Counted from the stretch's first letter, positions 24,048 to 33,515 are shown. The stretch: DNA of 64,000 nucleotides from an uncultured Clostridia bacterium (GCA_947565865.1 CANOHT010000001.1:124001-188000), one strand, 5' to 3'. Notes: generated by a model not told the origin, from the letters alone. Numbers and translations: made by a program.

Positions 24048-26057
24048 ATGGACGTGAAGCACATTCTGGCGCGTATGACGCTGGAAGAAAAAGCCCGCAT
24101 CCTGACCGGAGGCGCGGAAAGCCTCGCCACCGCTGGCGCGGAGCGCGTGGGCGTCCCGGCCAAGAACCTGGCGGACGGCCCCAACGGCCTGCGCAGCTAT
24201 GTTCCCGGAACCAACTGCACAACGCTCCCCTCCGTGTGCGCCATCGGCGCGACCTGGAGCCGGGAGGCCGCTGAAAAGGCCGGCCGCACCATCGCCAACG
24301 ACTGCATCCATCACGATAAGCAAATGATCCTCGGCCCGGGCCTGAACATCAAGCGCAACGCCCTCAACGGCCGCAATTTTGAGTATGTCTCCGAGGATCC
24401 TGTGCTGACGGGCGTCATCGCCGGATACATGACCAAGGGCACAGAGGAACGCGGCGTCGGCACCTCCATGAAGCACTTCGCCCTGAACTCCCAGGAGATC
24501 AACCGCACGGAATCCAGCGCGGAAATCGACGAGCGTACCATGCGCGAAATCTACCTGCGCGGCTTCGAGCTGGCCATCAAGATCGGCAACCCGCAGAGCA
24601 TCATGTGCGCTTACAACAAGGTCAACTCCATCTGGTGCTCGGAAAACAAGGCCCTGCTGACCGAGATTCTCAGGGATGACTGGGGCTATGAGGGCCTGGT
24701 GGTATCCGACTGGGGCGCCGTCCATGACGAATGCAAGGCTGTGTGCGCGGGGCTGGATCTGCGGATGCCCTGCAACCCCAATATGGTGGACATCATTACC
24801 CAGGGCGTTAAGGAGGGCCGCATCACCGAGGCGGAAGTCGATATTGCTGCCGAGCGTGTGCTGAAGTTCCTGATGCGCCCCGTTCCCCAGGACAAGGATT
24901 ACGACCGCGACGCTCAGCATCAGGCGGCCCGGGAGGTGGCCAACGAGGCTATCTGCCTGCTGCGCAACGATCGCCAGCTGCTGCCCATCACGCCCAAGAA
25001 ATACAAGAAGATCTGCGTCACCGGCGAATACGCCGTCAAGCCCTACATCAACGGCCAGGGCAGCGCGGAGGTCTTCACCGAGCCGGAGTATGTGGACACG
25101 CCGCTGGACTGCCTGCGTCGGGCGCTGCCGGATGTGCAGATTGACTACTTCGACTATCTGCCCGCCAAGCATCCCGACCGAATGCTGTGGCATTACTTCC
25201 GCCAAAAGATGCCCGACATTGAGAGCTATGACCTGGTGCTGGTGTTCACCGGCGTACAGCCCTCCCAGGATTCGGAGAACCTGGATCGCTATGACAACCA
25301 CCTGGCGGGCTACATCGAAAACGTGCTGCACAACGTGGTCTTCCACAACCCCAACTGCGTGCTGGTGCTCACCAGCGGCTGCTCCACCTTCCGCAGCGTG
25401 GAGGCGGATAAGTTCCCCGCCATCGTCCAGATGTGGCCCACGGGCGAGGCCGCCGGCGCCGCCATTGCGGACGTGCTGACGGGCGCGGTGAATCCCTCCG
25501 GCAAACTGTCCGAGACCTTCCCCACCCGGATGCGCACGGACCTCGACCTGGTGGGAGACGGCCTGAAGCAGGAGTACGGCGAAAAGTGGCGCGTAGGCTA
25601 CCGCTATTACGATCTGCACCCGGAGGAAATCTGGTTCCCCTTCGGCCACGGCCTGTCCTACACGCAGTTCACCTATGCCAACTCTGCCCTGACCCAAACG
25701 GCGGAAGGCTGGGAATTGTGCTTCGACCTGACCAACAGCGGCGACGCGGACGGCGCGGAGGTCGTACAGGTTTACGTCTCCGACCCCGTCTCCACCACCA
25801 CCAAGCCCATCAAGGAGCTGAAGCAGTTCGACAAGTTCTTCCTGAAGGCAGGGGAGACGCGGCGCGTTTCCTTCACACTGAAGGATGAGGACTTTGCCTA
25901 TTACAACGTGATGCTGCACAAGTGGACGGTGGAAAACGGCCGATATGACGTGCTGGTGGGCGCTTCCTCCCGGGACATCCGCCTGACGGAATCCTTGGTC
26001 TACGATGATCCTGCCTGCTATACCATGCGGAAAATGCAGGAGGATATGATTGGTTAA
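24048..26057 (+). CDS. Glycoside hydrolase family 3 beta-glucosidase-like enzyme
   Basis: A 669-residue cytosolic GH3 enzyme (no signal peptide from MDVKHILARM). The (beta/alpha)8 domain has KNLADGPNGLR near residue 43, GPGLNIKRN near 96, GTSMKHFALNSQE near 138 and the nucleophile D221 in VVSDWGAVHD. The alpha/beta sandwich domain follows (about 300-530; ICVTGEYAV, VFTGVQPSQDSENLDR, MWPTGEAAGAAIADVLTGAVNPSGKLSETFP), then a fibronectin-III-like domain (WFPFGHGLSYTQF to the end). Likely hydrolyses beta-glucosides or related oligosaccharides; the exact sugar is not determinable. The start is the ATG at 24048 after GGAGGA. It is monocistronic, with a promoter at 23925 and terminator at 26244. Confidence 0.93.
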   Translation: MDVKHILARMTLEEKARILTGGAESLATAGAERVGVPAKNLADGPNGLRSYVPGTNCTTLPSVCAIGATWSREAAEKAGRTIANDCIHHDKQMILGPGLNIKRNALNGRNFEYVSEDPVLTGVIAGYMTKGTEERGVGTSMKHFALNSQEINRTESSAEIDERTMREIYLRGFELAIKIGNPQSIMCAYNKVNSIWCSENKALLTEILRDDWGYEGLVVSDWGAVHDECKAVCAGLDLRMPCNPNMVDIITQGVKEGRITEAEVDIAAERVLKFLMRPVPQDKDYDRDAQHQAAREVANEAICLLRNDRQLLPITPKKYKKICVTGEYAVKPYINGQGSAEVFTEPEYVDTPLDCLRRALPDVQIDYFDYLPAKHPDRMLWHYFRQKMPDIESYDLVLVFTGVQPSQDSENLDRYDNHLAGYIENVLHNVVFHNPNCVLVLTSGCSTFRSVEADKFPAIVQMWPTGEAAGAAIADVLTGAVNPSGKLSETFPTRMRTDLDLVGDGLKQEYGEKWRVGYRYYDLHPEEIWFPFGHGLSYTQFTYANSALTQTAEGWELCFDLTNSGDADGAEVVQVYVSDPVSTTTKPIKELKQFDKFFLKAGETRRVSFTLKDEDFAYYNVMLHKWTVENGRYDVLVGASSRDIRLTESLVYDDPACYTMRKMQEDMIG

Positions 26058-26243
26058 CGGCTGAGGGCTGAAAGGCCTTCCGGCCGCTCAAGGATGCTTT
26101 TTCTGATGAAGCAGCGCGGAAGTCGCCGGGGTTTCGCCCGGTTTGCCGCACCCATGAAGGCCATGAAGGGGCTCGCTGCTTTTCGCTCGATCGTCTATGA
26201 CGGCGTGTCGGCCGCTTCCCGTCTAACCTTTATGACAAGCCGA

Positions 26244-26283
26244 GGGCCTTGCGGGTTCCATCCCATGCAAGGCCCCCTTTTTT
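26244..26283 (+). terminator. Intrinsic terminator after GH3
   Basis: GGGCCTTG pairs with CAAGGCCC around a 16-nt loop, followed by CCTTTTTTAT. Confidence 0.75.
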
Positions 26284-26598
26284 ATGGAATACGGCGGCGT
26301 TCCGGCAGGGCTTCAAGCTCATGGCCCCGCTTCCCTTATGGAAGCTCCCTATGCAGGAGCGCCAAAGGGCAATCGGAAAGCCCTTTGGCTGCCCAGCCGA
26401 GTGAAAGACCCATGCGCAAGAAGGGTTCCGCGCGAAGCTGCGGAACCCTTCATCTTATTGGCTCCACAAAAGCCGCCGCACCCTTTTCGATGCTGCTGGC
26501 AGTCCGTCTGCCCCAAGGGCTGCAGAGAGCGGCCAAATAGCCTTGGGGGCCGCCAAACGCAGCCCGCACAAGCGTCGGTCACCATGACGCGTCCCCTT
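26284..26598. other. Non-coding stretch with perfect hairpins
   Basis: No credible reading frame. Two perfect stems stand out: GCCAAAGGGC/GCCCTTTGGC (26361-26389) and a 12-bp stem GAAGGGTTCCGC/GCGGAACCCTTC (26420-26451) followed by ATCTTATT. Together with the 258-bp duplication that follows it forms about 0.9 kb of structured, gene-free DNA. Confidence 0.55.
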
Positions 26599-27111
26599 GC
26601 GGACATCTGCGAGCACCTCCTCACGAAGGCCGCCCGGCGGGACAACCGCTTACCCCCATGGCGCAAGAAAGCATGCTTCAGCCGCCGAACCGCCATGGCG
26701 CTTGGATCAAAAGACCCGGCTGCGCAAGGGCCCAGTACCACTGGCACAGCAGCAGTGCTTCGTCCTTGTGCAGCCGGGTGACTTAGTACGCTTTCGCGCA
26801 GAAGCTCGGCCAGATAGTTATCCAGCCGCCCCTTGGCAATCTGTACGCCGATCACCGCGGACATCTGCGAGCACCTTCTCACGAAGGCCGCCCGGCGGGA
26901 CAACCGCTTACCCCCATGGCGCAAGAAAGCATGCTTCAGCCGCCGAACCGCCATGGCGCTTGGATCAAAAGACCCGGCTGCGCAAGGGCCCAGTACCACT
27001 GGCACAGCAGCAGTGCTTCGTCCTTGTGCAGCCGGGTGACTTAGTACGCTTTCGCGCAGAAGCTCGGCCAGATAGTTATCCAGCCGCCCCTTGGCAATCT
27101 GTACGCCGATC
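26599..27111. repeat. 258-bp direct tandem duplication
   Basis: Copy 1 starts at 26599 and copy 2 at 26857, a period of 258 bp, with only one or two differences seen (for example CACCTCCTCACG versus CACCTTCTCACG). The period is a multiple of three, so minus-strand and plus-strand frames stay open across it, but neither looks like a known protein. Each unit holds nested inverted repeats: CCATGGCG...CGCCATGG, and CCGGCTGCGCAAGG facing CCTTGTGCAGCCGG. It lies between the GH3 gene and the two-component system. Confidence 0.9.
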
Positions 27112-27222
27112 GGGACGCATTTCCGCAGCCGTCCTCTTGCCCTGTATGAATACCCGCTCACAGCCGCACTAAATGCCTGACGGCCTCCCAAGTCCCGCCT
27201 TCCTCCAAAACGGACGCTGACG

Positions 27223-28458
27223 TTATGACCCCCTCGGCAGCGTCACCGTTACGCGGAACGTAGCGGCGTCGGGATAGGCCGCGGTCACGGCCCCCCTATG
27301 GGACTGCGCGATGCTTCTGGCCGCCGACAATCCGATACCGCAGCCGCCGGTCTGCTGGTTGTGCGCGGCGTCACCCCTGGTAAAGCGCTCGAAAAGGGAT
27401 TCCGGCGGACAGTCCGGCAGCGCCGTCACGCTGTTATCCAATTGAATCACCACACTGCGATGGCGGCTGTGGGCCGTCAGCATCAGGCTCCCGCCCTCCT
27501 GCGCATACTGCACAGCATTGTCCAGCAGCATCCGCATGAGCTGTCCCAGCGCTTCCCCGTGGCCCCGCATCGTCAGGCCGTCCTCCACCTGTGCCTTCAG
27601 CGTAAGCTGTCGGCGTTCCATAGGCTCACGATAGTTCTCCAGCTCCGAGCGCACAAGAGCGCTCAGGTCCACGGCGCGCTTCTGGTCGCGGGACAGTCCC
27701 TCGTCCAGGCGGGAAATCATCATCAGCTGAGCAATCAGCCTGGTCAGCCGGCCGGCCTGTCCGCGAATATTCCGGCTCCAGCGATTCTCCCCCATCATCA
27801 GCTCCATGGCGTCCAGGTTGGCCGTCATGATGGCGACAGGCGTCTTAAGCTCATGGCTGGCGTTGGTAATAAACTCCTTCTGGCGATTGATGTTCCTCAG
27901 CCAGGCCCGGGAAACCCGCCGTGCCACGGGCTGAAGGATGACGAACAAAAGCAGCAAACTCACCGCCGCCATCAGCACCGTGCCGCGAAGGGTATCCAGC
28001 AGCACATGCATCCGCACGCTGTTATCCACCAGCACCAGCCGCCTGCCTCCCCCTTTTTCCGTCACAATCTCATAGCGGAAGGCCCCCTGCTTGCCGCCGG
28101 GACTGTCCAGGCTCAGAATATCCTCCGCCAGATGACCCAGTTCCTCCTCCGAGGTGTGCGTAAAGCCCAAGCTATGAACGGCGAGGATGTTTCCCTCCTT
28201 GTCCACGCGGATGTCGTGAGCCGCCCCGGGAAAAAACAGGTTCTCCCCCGGCCTCCGGCTCCGGCGCTGATCGATGTCCGGCGGCCTCTGAAGCAGCTCG
28301 CCCTGGCTGAGCAGCACCTCCAGCAGCTGCTCGGACGCCGCCTCCATCTGAACGTAGTTCACCAGGAAAACACCGACAGCAATCATAAGGATCAAAATGG
28401 CGAAAGCCAGCATGGACCCCTGAACGAACCGCCTGCGCAGCATCCTCTCCATGCTCAT
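27223..28458 (-). CDS. Sensor histidine kinase of the exporter locus
   Basis: A 411-residue membrane kinase. An N-terminal helix at about residues 13-33, an extracytoplasmic domain of about 110 residues, a second helix near 150-172, then the HisKA domain with H202 in NASHELKTPVAIM and the HATPase domain (MRMLLDNAVQYA, GGCGIGLSAARSIAQ). It starts at 28458, where its ATG overlaps the response-regulator stop, so the two are coupled. The pair is divergent from the ABC exporter operon that begins at 29373 and very probably controls it. The signal is unknown; cell-envelope or drug stress is a common input for this arrangement. Confidence 0.92.
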   Translation of the reverse strand: MSMERMLRRRFVQGSMLAFAILILMIAVGVFLVNYVQMEAASEQLLEVLLSQGELLQRPPDIDQRRSRRPGENLFFPGAAHDIRVDKEGNILAVHSLGFTHTSEEELGHLAEDILSLDSPGGKQGAFRYEIVTEKGGGRRLVLVDNSVRMHVLLDTLRGTVLMAAVSLLLLFVILQPVARRVSRAWLRNINRQKEFITNASHELKTPVAIMTANLDAMELMMGENRWSRNIRGQAGRLTRLIAQLMMISRLDEGLSRDQKRAVDLSALVRSELENYREPMERRQLTLKAQVEDGLTMRGHGEALGQLMRMLLDNAVQYAQEGGSLMLTAHSRHRSVVIQLDNSVTALPDCPPESLFERFTRGDAAHNQQTGGCGIGLSAARSIAQSHRGAVTAAYPDAATFRVTVTLPRGS

Positions 28459-29129
28459 TCGCCCCTCTCCAGAACGTATCCCACGCCCCGCCTGGACTGA
28501 ATGACAACGCCGCACCGCAGGCCCTGCAGCTTTTTGCGCAGATAGGAGATGTAGACCCAGACGCTGCCGGTCTCCACCTCCCGGTTGAGACCCCACACCA
28601 GCTCAATCAGCCGCTCGGCGGAAAAGTACATACCCGGGTTGCGCATGAAAACCTCCATCAGCTGATATTCCAGATTGCTCAGGGCCTCCATACGCTCGCC
28701 GCATTGCAGCGCGCAGTGAGCCCGATCCAGCTGAAGGCCGCCGAAGCACAGCGTATCGGGCATGTAGCGTCCGCCCCGCCGTACCAGCGCCTTCACACGC
28801 GCCAGGAGCTCTGCCATGGCAAAGGGCTTCGGCAAATAATCATCAGCGCCATCGTCCAGGCCCTGCACCTTGTCGGAAAGGGTGTCCTTGGCCGTCAGCA
28901 GCATCACGGGGGTGGCGTTGCCCTCGCTTCTCAATTGCCGCAGTACGCTCAGGCCGTCCAGCCCCGGCAGCATGATGTCCAGGATGATGCCGTCGTAAGC
29001 CTGGTTCCGCGCCCAGTACAGCGCGTCGCCGCCGTTGAACACGGGATCGACCGCATAATGATGATACGTCAATATATCCACCAGGGCCTCGGACATGGCC
29101 GGTTCATCCTCCACCAGCAGCAGCCGCAT
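28455..29129 (-). CDS. OmpR/PhoB-family response regulator
   Basis: A 224-residue DNA-binding regulator. Receiver domain with acidic pocket ED near residue 8-9 and phospho-acceptor D51 in GIILDIMLPGLDG, switch residues TAKD and lysine in LPKPFAMAEL. The winged-helix effector domain fills residues 125-224 (NLEYQLMEVFMRNPG, GSVWVYISYLRKKL, RGVGYVL). The start is the ATG at 29129 after GGGAGGGG; the longer frame upstream is leader. Likely binding sites are the 11-bp-spaced direct repeats at 29237-29254 and 29279-29295. Confidence 0.95.
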   Translation of the reverse strand: MRLLLVEDEPAMSEALVDILTYHHYAVDPVFNGGDALYWARNQAYDGIILDIMLPGLDGLSVLRQLRSEGNATPVMLLTAKDTLSDKVQGLDDGADDYLPKPFAMAELLARVKALVRRGGRYMPDTLCFGGLQLDRAHCALQCGERMEALSNLEYQLMEVFMRNPGMYFSAERLIELVWGLNREVETGSVWVYISYLRKKLQGLRCGVVIQSRRGVGYVLERGE

Positions 29130-29236
29130 GTGATCCCCTCCCGCCTGCTTCTTTGCATCGTCTCTCCCCATTTCGCCGCCGTCCGCGTCATTTCCTCCAT
29201 CGAGGAATATTTTCATTCGTGCCGCAAGCGAGCGGT

Positions 29237-29295
29237 TTTACAGTTTGTTCACAGTTAAAGGCCTTTCAAAGGGCCTTTTTTAAGGTTGGTTTAAG
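29237..29295. promoter_or_regulatory. Direct-repeat pairs for an OmpR-type regulator
   Basis: Two pairs with the 11-bp spacing typical of OmpR-family dimers: TTTACAG (29237-29243) with TTCACAG (29248-29254), and TTTAAG (29279-29284) with TTTAAG (29290-29295). The second pair stands just before a possible -10 TAGGAT at 29306. Between them AAAGGCC/GGCCTTT forms a hairpin followed by T residues (about 29256-29281), which could attenuate upstream transcription. Confidence 0.55.
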
Positions 29296-29372
29296 CCGCC
29301 GCTGGTAGGATAAGGAGCACAGGCGGGGCGGAACCGCACGCCGCTTGGATGAACAGAAACGGGGGAATGAAA

Positions 29373-30464
29373 ATGACCGAACAACAGCCGAAAAAAGCGA
29401 AGAAGCGTGGCAAGCGGCTTCTGCGCAGGCTTCTTGTGTGGATGCTGCTGCTTTTGCTGCTGGCAGCGGGAGGATATCTGGGCTACCAGACGCTGAAGCG
29501 CGAGTACACCGTGACCTATGACGGCTATACCGCCGTAAAGGGAAGCATCTCCAATTCCCTTTCCTTCTCCAGCAGTTTATCGCTGATCGACAGCGCGTCC
29601 TACACGGCCCCCGCCTCTGCCACGGTGCGCCAGGTTTATGTTGGGGTGGGCGACCAGGTGCAGGAAGGCGACAAGCTCCTTCGCTTGTCCACGGGCGAAA
29701 CCGTGGAGGCCGAGTTTGACGGCCGGATCAACCAGCTGGACGTACAAAAAGGGGACAGCGTTTCCCCTGGCGACAGCCTGGTGCAGGTGGCTGACTTTGA
29801 GCGCCTGAAGGTCAATATCCGGGTTGATGAATACGACATTGCCGATGTGGCGGTGGGCCAAAGCTGTACCGTCACCACCACCGCCACCAATCAGACGTTT
29901 GAATCCACCATTGACGCCATCAGCTACATTTCTTCCTCCCAAGGCTCCGTGGCCTACTATACAGCCACGGTGTATGTGAATGTGGGCAAGGCGGAGAACG
30001 TCTATCCCGGCATGCAGGTCACCGTCACCGTGCCCCAGGAGGAAGCCAAGGATGTGGTCATCCTCAAGATGGACGCTCTTTCCTTCAGCGCGGCCAACAG
30101 CGCCTTCGTCTACAAGCAGCTGGAGGACGGCGCCATGGAGCAGACGCCCGTGGAGGTCGGCGTCAGCAACGGCAATTATGTGGAGATCAAGGCCGGCATT
30201 AAGGAAGGCGAGACGGTGTACGCCGTCGCTGAAGCCGAGGAGACCGCCTCGGTTCTGGGCGGGCTGCTCTCCGGCATTTTCGGCGGGCAGCAAATGAACA
30301 TGCCCGGCGGCCCCATGTCCTTTGGCAACGGGCAAATGCCGAACTTTGGCGACGGCCAGATGCCCGACTTCGGCGGCTCTGACGGCACGACCCGGCCTGA
30401 CGGCGGCAGGCGGCAGAACAACGACGGTTTCGGCGGCAGCAGCGGCATGGGAGGCGGCCAATGA
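29373..30464 (+). CDS. MacA-like efflux adaptor (HlyD family), first of three adaptors
   Basis: A 363-residue membrane-anchored adaptor for the ABC exporter encoded next. A basic N-terminus (KKAKKRGKRLLRR) precedes one membrane helix at about residues 20-40. Two biotinyl-lipoyl-like half motifs (APASATVRQVYVGVGDQVQEG, AEFDGRINQLDVQKGDSVSPG) and a beta-barrel follow. The last 60 residues are Gly/Met/Asn-rich with repeats of NGQMPNFG/DGQMPDFG. The start at 29373 is chosen because GGGGG stands 7 nt upstream; an ATG two codons earlier is too close to that site. The stop overlaps the ATPase start (ATGA). Confidence 0.88.
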   Translation: MTEQQPKKAKKRGKRLLRRLLVWMLLLLLLAAGGYLGYQTLKREYTVTYDGYTAVKGSISNSLSFSSSLSLIDSASYTAPASATVRQVYVGVGDQVQEGDKLLRLSTGETVEAEFDGRINQLDVQKGDSVSPGDSLVQVADFERLKVNIRVDEYDIADVAVGQSCTVTTTATNQTFESTIDAISYISSSQGSVAYYTATVYVNVGKAENVYPGMQVTVTVPQEEAKDVVILKMDALSFSAANSAFVYKQLEDGAMEQTPVEVGVSNGNYVEIKAGIKEGETVYAVAEAEETASVLGGLLSGIFGGQQMNMPGGPMSFGNGQMPNFGDGQMPDFGGSDGTTRPDGGRRQNNDGFGGSSGMGGGQ

Positions 30465-31159
30465 CGGAAGCAGCCTTTTTCCACATGCGGGACATCGACA
30501 AGGACTACCCGATGGGGGATGAAACCGTCCATGTCCTCCGCAGCGTCAGCCTGGATATCACCGAAGGCGAGTACCTTTCCATCCTGGGGCCCTCCGGCAG
30601 CGGCAAGTCAACGCTGATGAACATTATCGGCTGCCTGGACACCCCCTCGGCCGGGCGGTATGTGCTCAAGGGACGGGCGGTGGATGAGCTTGACGAAGGG
30701 GAGCTGGCAAGGCTAAGGAGCCGCGAGATCGGCTTCGTTTTCCAAAACGCCCAGCTGCTTCCCCGCCTGTGTGCCCTCAAGAATGTGGAGCTTCCGCTGA
30801 TCTACGCCGGCATCCCGCCTCGGGAGCGCCGCCATCGGGCCAGGCAGATGCTGGAGCGCGTCGGCCTGGGCGACCGGATGGAGCACCTGCCCACCCAGCT
30901 TTCCGGCGGTCAGCAGCAGCGCGTGGCCATCGCCCGTGCGCTGGTGGGCAACCCTTCCATTCTCCTGGCCGACGAGCCCACCGGCGCGCTGGATCAGAAA
31001 ACCGGCGCGCAGATCATGTCCCTGTTCAAAGCCCTGAGCGATGAGGGGCGCACCATCGTTATGATTACCCATGATATGAACATCGCCGCCCATGCCCGGC
31101 GGATTGTCAGGATCATCGACGGCGAACTGCTGGAAGGAGGCGAAGCGGCGGATGCTTAA
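30461..31159 (+). CDS. ABC exporter ATPase (MacB/LolD-type)
   Basis: A 232-residue ATPase: Walker A GPSGSGKSTL near residue 44, Q-loop VFQNAQLLP near 91, signature LSGGQQQRVAIARAL near 147, Walker B ILLADEPTGALD near 167 and the H-loop THDM near 203. The DEPTGALD variant and the paired FtsX-fold permease place it in the MacB/LolD group, which drives mechanotransmission export and does not import. Four-base overlaps on both sides show tight coupling. Confidence 0.95.
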   Translation: MTEAAFFHMRDIDKDYPMGDETVHVLRSVSLDITEGEYLSILGPSGSGKSTLMNIIGCLDTPSAGRYVLKGRAVDELDEGELARLRSREIGFVFQNAQLLPRLCALKNVELPLIYAGIPPRERRHRARQMLERVGLGDRMEHLPTQLSGGQQQRVAIARALVGNPSILLADEPTGALDQKTGAQIMSLFKALSDEGRTIVMITHDMNIAAHARRIVRIIDGELLEGGEAADA

Positions 31160-32363
31160 CGCCATTCGGGCCTGCGTGGTCATGGTCTTGGAATGCGTCC
31201 TCATGTCCCTGGACAATATCCGCAGCAACAAAATCCGTTCCTTTCTGACGCTGCTGGGCATCATGATCGGCGTTACCGCCGTCATCGCGCTGATTACGAC
31301 GGTCTCCGGCGTGTCCGGCTCCCTGTCTTCCTCCTTCACCGATATGGGCGCCGGCACGCTGACCGTTTCGGTCTCGGGCAGCGACCTGAAAAGCGGCATG
31401 ACCGCCGAGGATTTGGCCGAGCTCACCGCCCTGGAATGCGTGGACGGCATCACGCCCACCGTCACCATCAGCGCCCAGCTTTCCTATGGCGGGAAGACCA
31501 AGAGCCGCGTCACCGTTTCCGGCAAGAACGCCTATTATTTCTGGGTCAACCAGGACACGGCCACCCGGGGACGGGCGCTGAATTTTGTGGATGATGACAG
31601 CGCCACCTTTGCCTGCATGATTAGCAGAGACATGGTGGAGCACTTCTTCTACGGGGTGGATCCCCTGGGCAAGACCATCATCATCAACGGCCTGCCCTTT
31701 ACCATCGCGGGCCTGTTTGAGGAGGACGCCGGCGGCGGCGTAGCCAGCATTTTCAGCGGCACAGCGGACGTTTTCATCCCCTACACCACCGCGCTGAAAA
31801 TGAACAACGACAACGTGGTGACCAACTTCACCGTCTACCTGGCGCAAGGCGCTGATTCCGCCGAAGCCGCCTCGGACATCGAAAATGCCATGGACGCCAT
31901 GTTCAGCTTCGAGGATGATTGCTTTGACGTGACCACCATGTCCTCCATCGAGGACACCATGCAGGAAATGCTGGGCATGATGACGACGCTCCTGGCCGGC
32001 ATCGCCTCCATCGCGCTGGTGGTGGGCGGCATCGGCATCATGAACATGATGCTCACCTCCGTCACCGAGCGTACCACGGAAATCGGCCTGAAAAAGGCCC
32101 TGGGCGCCATGCCCTGGCAGATCCAGACCCAGTTCCTGATCGAGTCCTTTCTGCTTTCCATGCTGGGCGGTTTATTAGGCGTCGCGGCGGGCCTGGCGCT
32201 TTCCGCCGTCCTCTGCCAGCTGCTGGGAACCTCCTTCGTCCTCAGCGTGACCTCCATCACACTGGGCGTTGGCTTCTCGGCGGCGGTCGGCATATTGTTC
32301 GGCTGGGCGCCCGCCCGCAAGGCCAGCCGGCTTAATCCCATTGACGCGCTAAGAAGCATGTAA
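31152..32363 (+). CDS. ABC exporter permease (MacB/FtsX-fold)
   Basis: A 403-residue permease. The first helix (SFLTLLGIMIGVTAVIALITTVSG, about residues 30-55) is followed by a large extracytoplasmic MacB_PCD domain (about 60-265) and three C-terminal helices (about 280-300, 330-352, 365-385). The ending WAPARKASRLNPIDALRSM is the typical family tail. The ATG at 31152 overlaps the ATPase end by 8 nt. With the ATPase it forms a probable dimeric exporter for a peptide, lipid or drug. Confidence 0.93.
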   Translation: MLNAIRACVVMVLECVLMSLDNIRSNKIRSFLTLLGIMIGVTAVIALITTVSGVSGSLSSSFTDMGAGTLTVSVSGSDLKSGMTAEDLAELTALECVDGITPTVTISAQLSYGGKTKSRVTVSGKNAYYFWVNQDTATRGRALNFVDDDSATFACMISRDMVEHFFYGVDPLGKTIIINGLPFTIAGLFEEDAGGGVASIFSGTADVFIPYTTALKMNNDNVVTNFTVYLAQGADSAEAASDIENAMDAMFSFEDDCFDVTTMSSIEDTMQEMLGMMTTLLAGIASIALVVGGIGIMNMMLTSVTERTTEIGLKKALGAMPWQIQTQFLIESFLLSMLGGLLGVAAGLALSAVLCQLLGTSFVLSVTSITLGVGFSAAVGILFGWAPARKASRLNPIDALRSM

Positions 32364-32393
32364 ACCTACCGACCATGAAGGGAGACTTTCACG

Positions 32394-33515
32394 ATGAAAT
32401 ACCGCCTCCGAACCTTGCTTTCCTTCCTTTGCGCACTGCTGCTCGCCGCCTCCGCTCAGGCTGAAACGCTGTCCATGAACGGCACCGTCACCGCCGCCGC
32501 TACCCGCGAGGTCTACGCGCCCATCGGCGGTACCGTCGCTCATGTGGCGGTGGAAGCCGGGCAGTCCGTGGCCGCTGACGACGTGCTCCTGACCCTGCAA
32601 ACCACCAAGGTGTACGCCGAGGAGGACGGCACGGTAACAGGCGTCTTCGGCCAGCCTGGCGACGACGCGGAAAGCGTGGCCGAGCGGTACGGCGCGGTGC
32701 TCTACATCGAGGGCGACGTGCTGTTCACCGTGTCCGCCTCCACCGACAACGCTTATAACGCCACCGAGAACAAGCTTGTCCATGTGGGCGAAACGGTCTA
32801 CCTGGAATGCCGCAGCAACAGCGACCGGGTGGGCGTGGGCGTCATCAGCGCCATTGAAGGCACCTCCTACACCGTCCGCGTCCAGGAGGGCGTGCTGATG
32901 CCCGGGGATTCGGTCAACGTATACCGCAGCGCCGACTATGCCAACAGCGCCAAGCTCGGCCGCGGCACCGTCAGCCGGGTGAATCCCACGGCCGTCACCG
33001 GCAGCGGCGGCATTGTGCGCGTTGCCGTCACGGACGGCCAGCAGGTCAAGCGGGGCGATCTGCTCCTGGAGACCCTGACCGGCAGCTTTGACGGCCTGTA
33101 CATGAGCGGCGTGGACTTCCTGGCGGAGGAAGCGGGCGTTGTCAAAACCATTCAGCCTCAGCAGGGTGACACCGTGCAGAAGGACAGCGTCGTCGCGGTG
33201 CTTTATCCCCAAGGCAGCATGCGCGTGGAAGCCTTCGTCCCCGAAGACAGCCGCGGCCAGCTGCGCGTAGGTCAGCCGGTTACAGTGGAGCTGGCTACGG
33301 ACGAAACGAAGGTCTACCCCGGCGTCATCTCCATGCTCTCCTACCTGGCGGAGGATAGCGGCAGCCAGGACGGCGGCGTGACCTACAAGGTGCTGGTGGA
33401 CTTCGACCCCGATGAAGCCGTGCACTACGGCATGAATGTGGTGGTTTCCACCGTGGAGGAGGCGGAAAACGATGCTGCTCAGGCCCCCGTCGAAGCCGGT
33501 CAGCCCAATGCTTAA
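32394..33515 (+). CDS. Secreted HlyD-like adaptor, second of three
   Basis: A 373-residue exported protein. A Sec signal peptide with cleavage near SAQA-ET (residue 23) replaces a membrane anchor. Half-motifs of biotinyl-lipoyl domains are visible: VYAPIGGTVAHVAVEAGQSVAADDVLL near residue 42 and DFLAEEAGVVKTIQPQQGDTVQ near 240, and a beta-barrel region near 285-350 (VPEDSRGQLRVGQPVTVEL). It has the adaptor fold order but no lipobox. Located 30 nt after the permease, it should join the exporter assembly outside the membrane. Confidence 0.75.
   Translation: MKYRLRTLLSFLCALLLAASAQAETLSMNGTVTAAATREVYAPIGGTVAHVAVEAGQSVAADDVLLTLQTTKVYAEEDGTVTGVFGQPGDDAESVAERYGAVLYIEGDVLFTVSASTDNAYNATENKLVHVGETVYLECRSNSDRVGVGVISAIEGTSYTVRVQEGVLMPGDSVNVYRSADYANSAKLGRGTVSRVNPTAVTGSGGIVRVAVTDGQQVKRGDLLLETLTGSFDGLYMSGVDFLAEEAGVVKTIQPQQGDTVQKDSVVAVLYPQGSMRVEAFVPEDSRGQLRVGQPVTVELATDETKVYPGVISMLSYLAEDSGSQDGGVTYKVLVDFDPDEAVHYGMNVVVSTVEEAENDAAQAPVEAGQPNA

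Noticed and set aside
26349..27191. Long minus-strand open frame with two 86-residue internal repeats
   Set aside because: The frame is open only because the 258-bp DNA duplication is a multiple of three. Composition (Arg/Ala/Ser-rich, no domain, no ribosome site) and an equally open plus-strand frame argue against a real protein.
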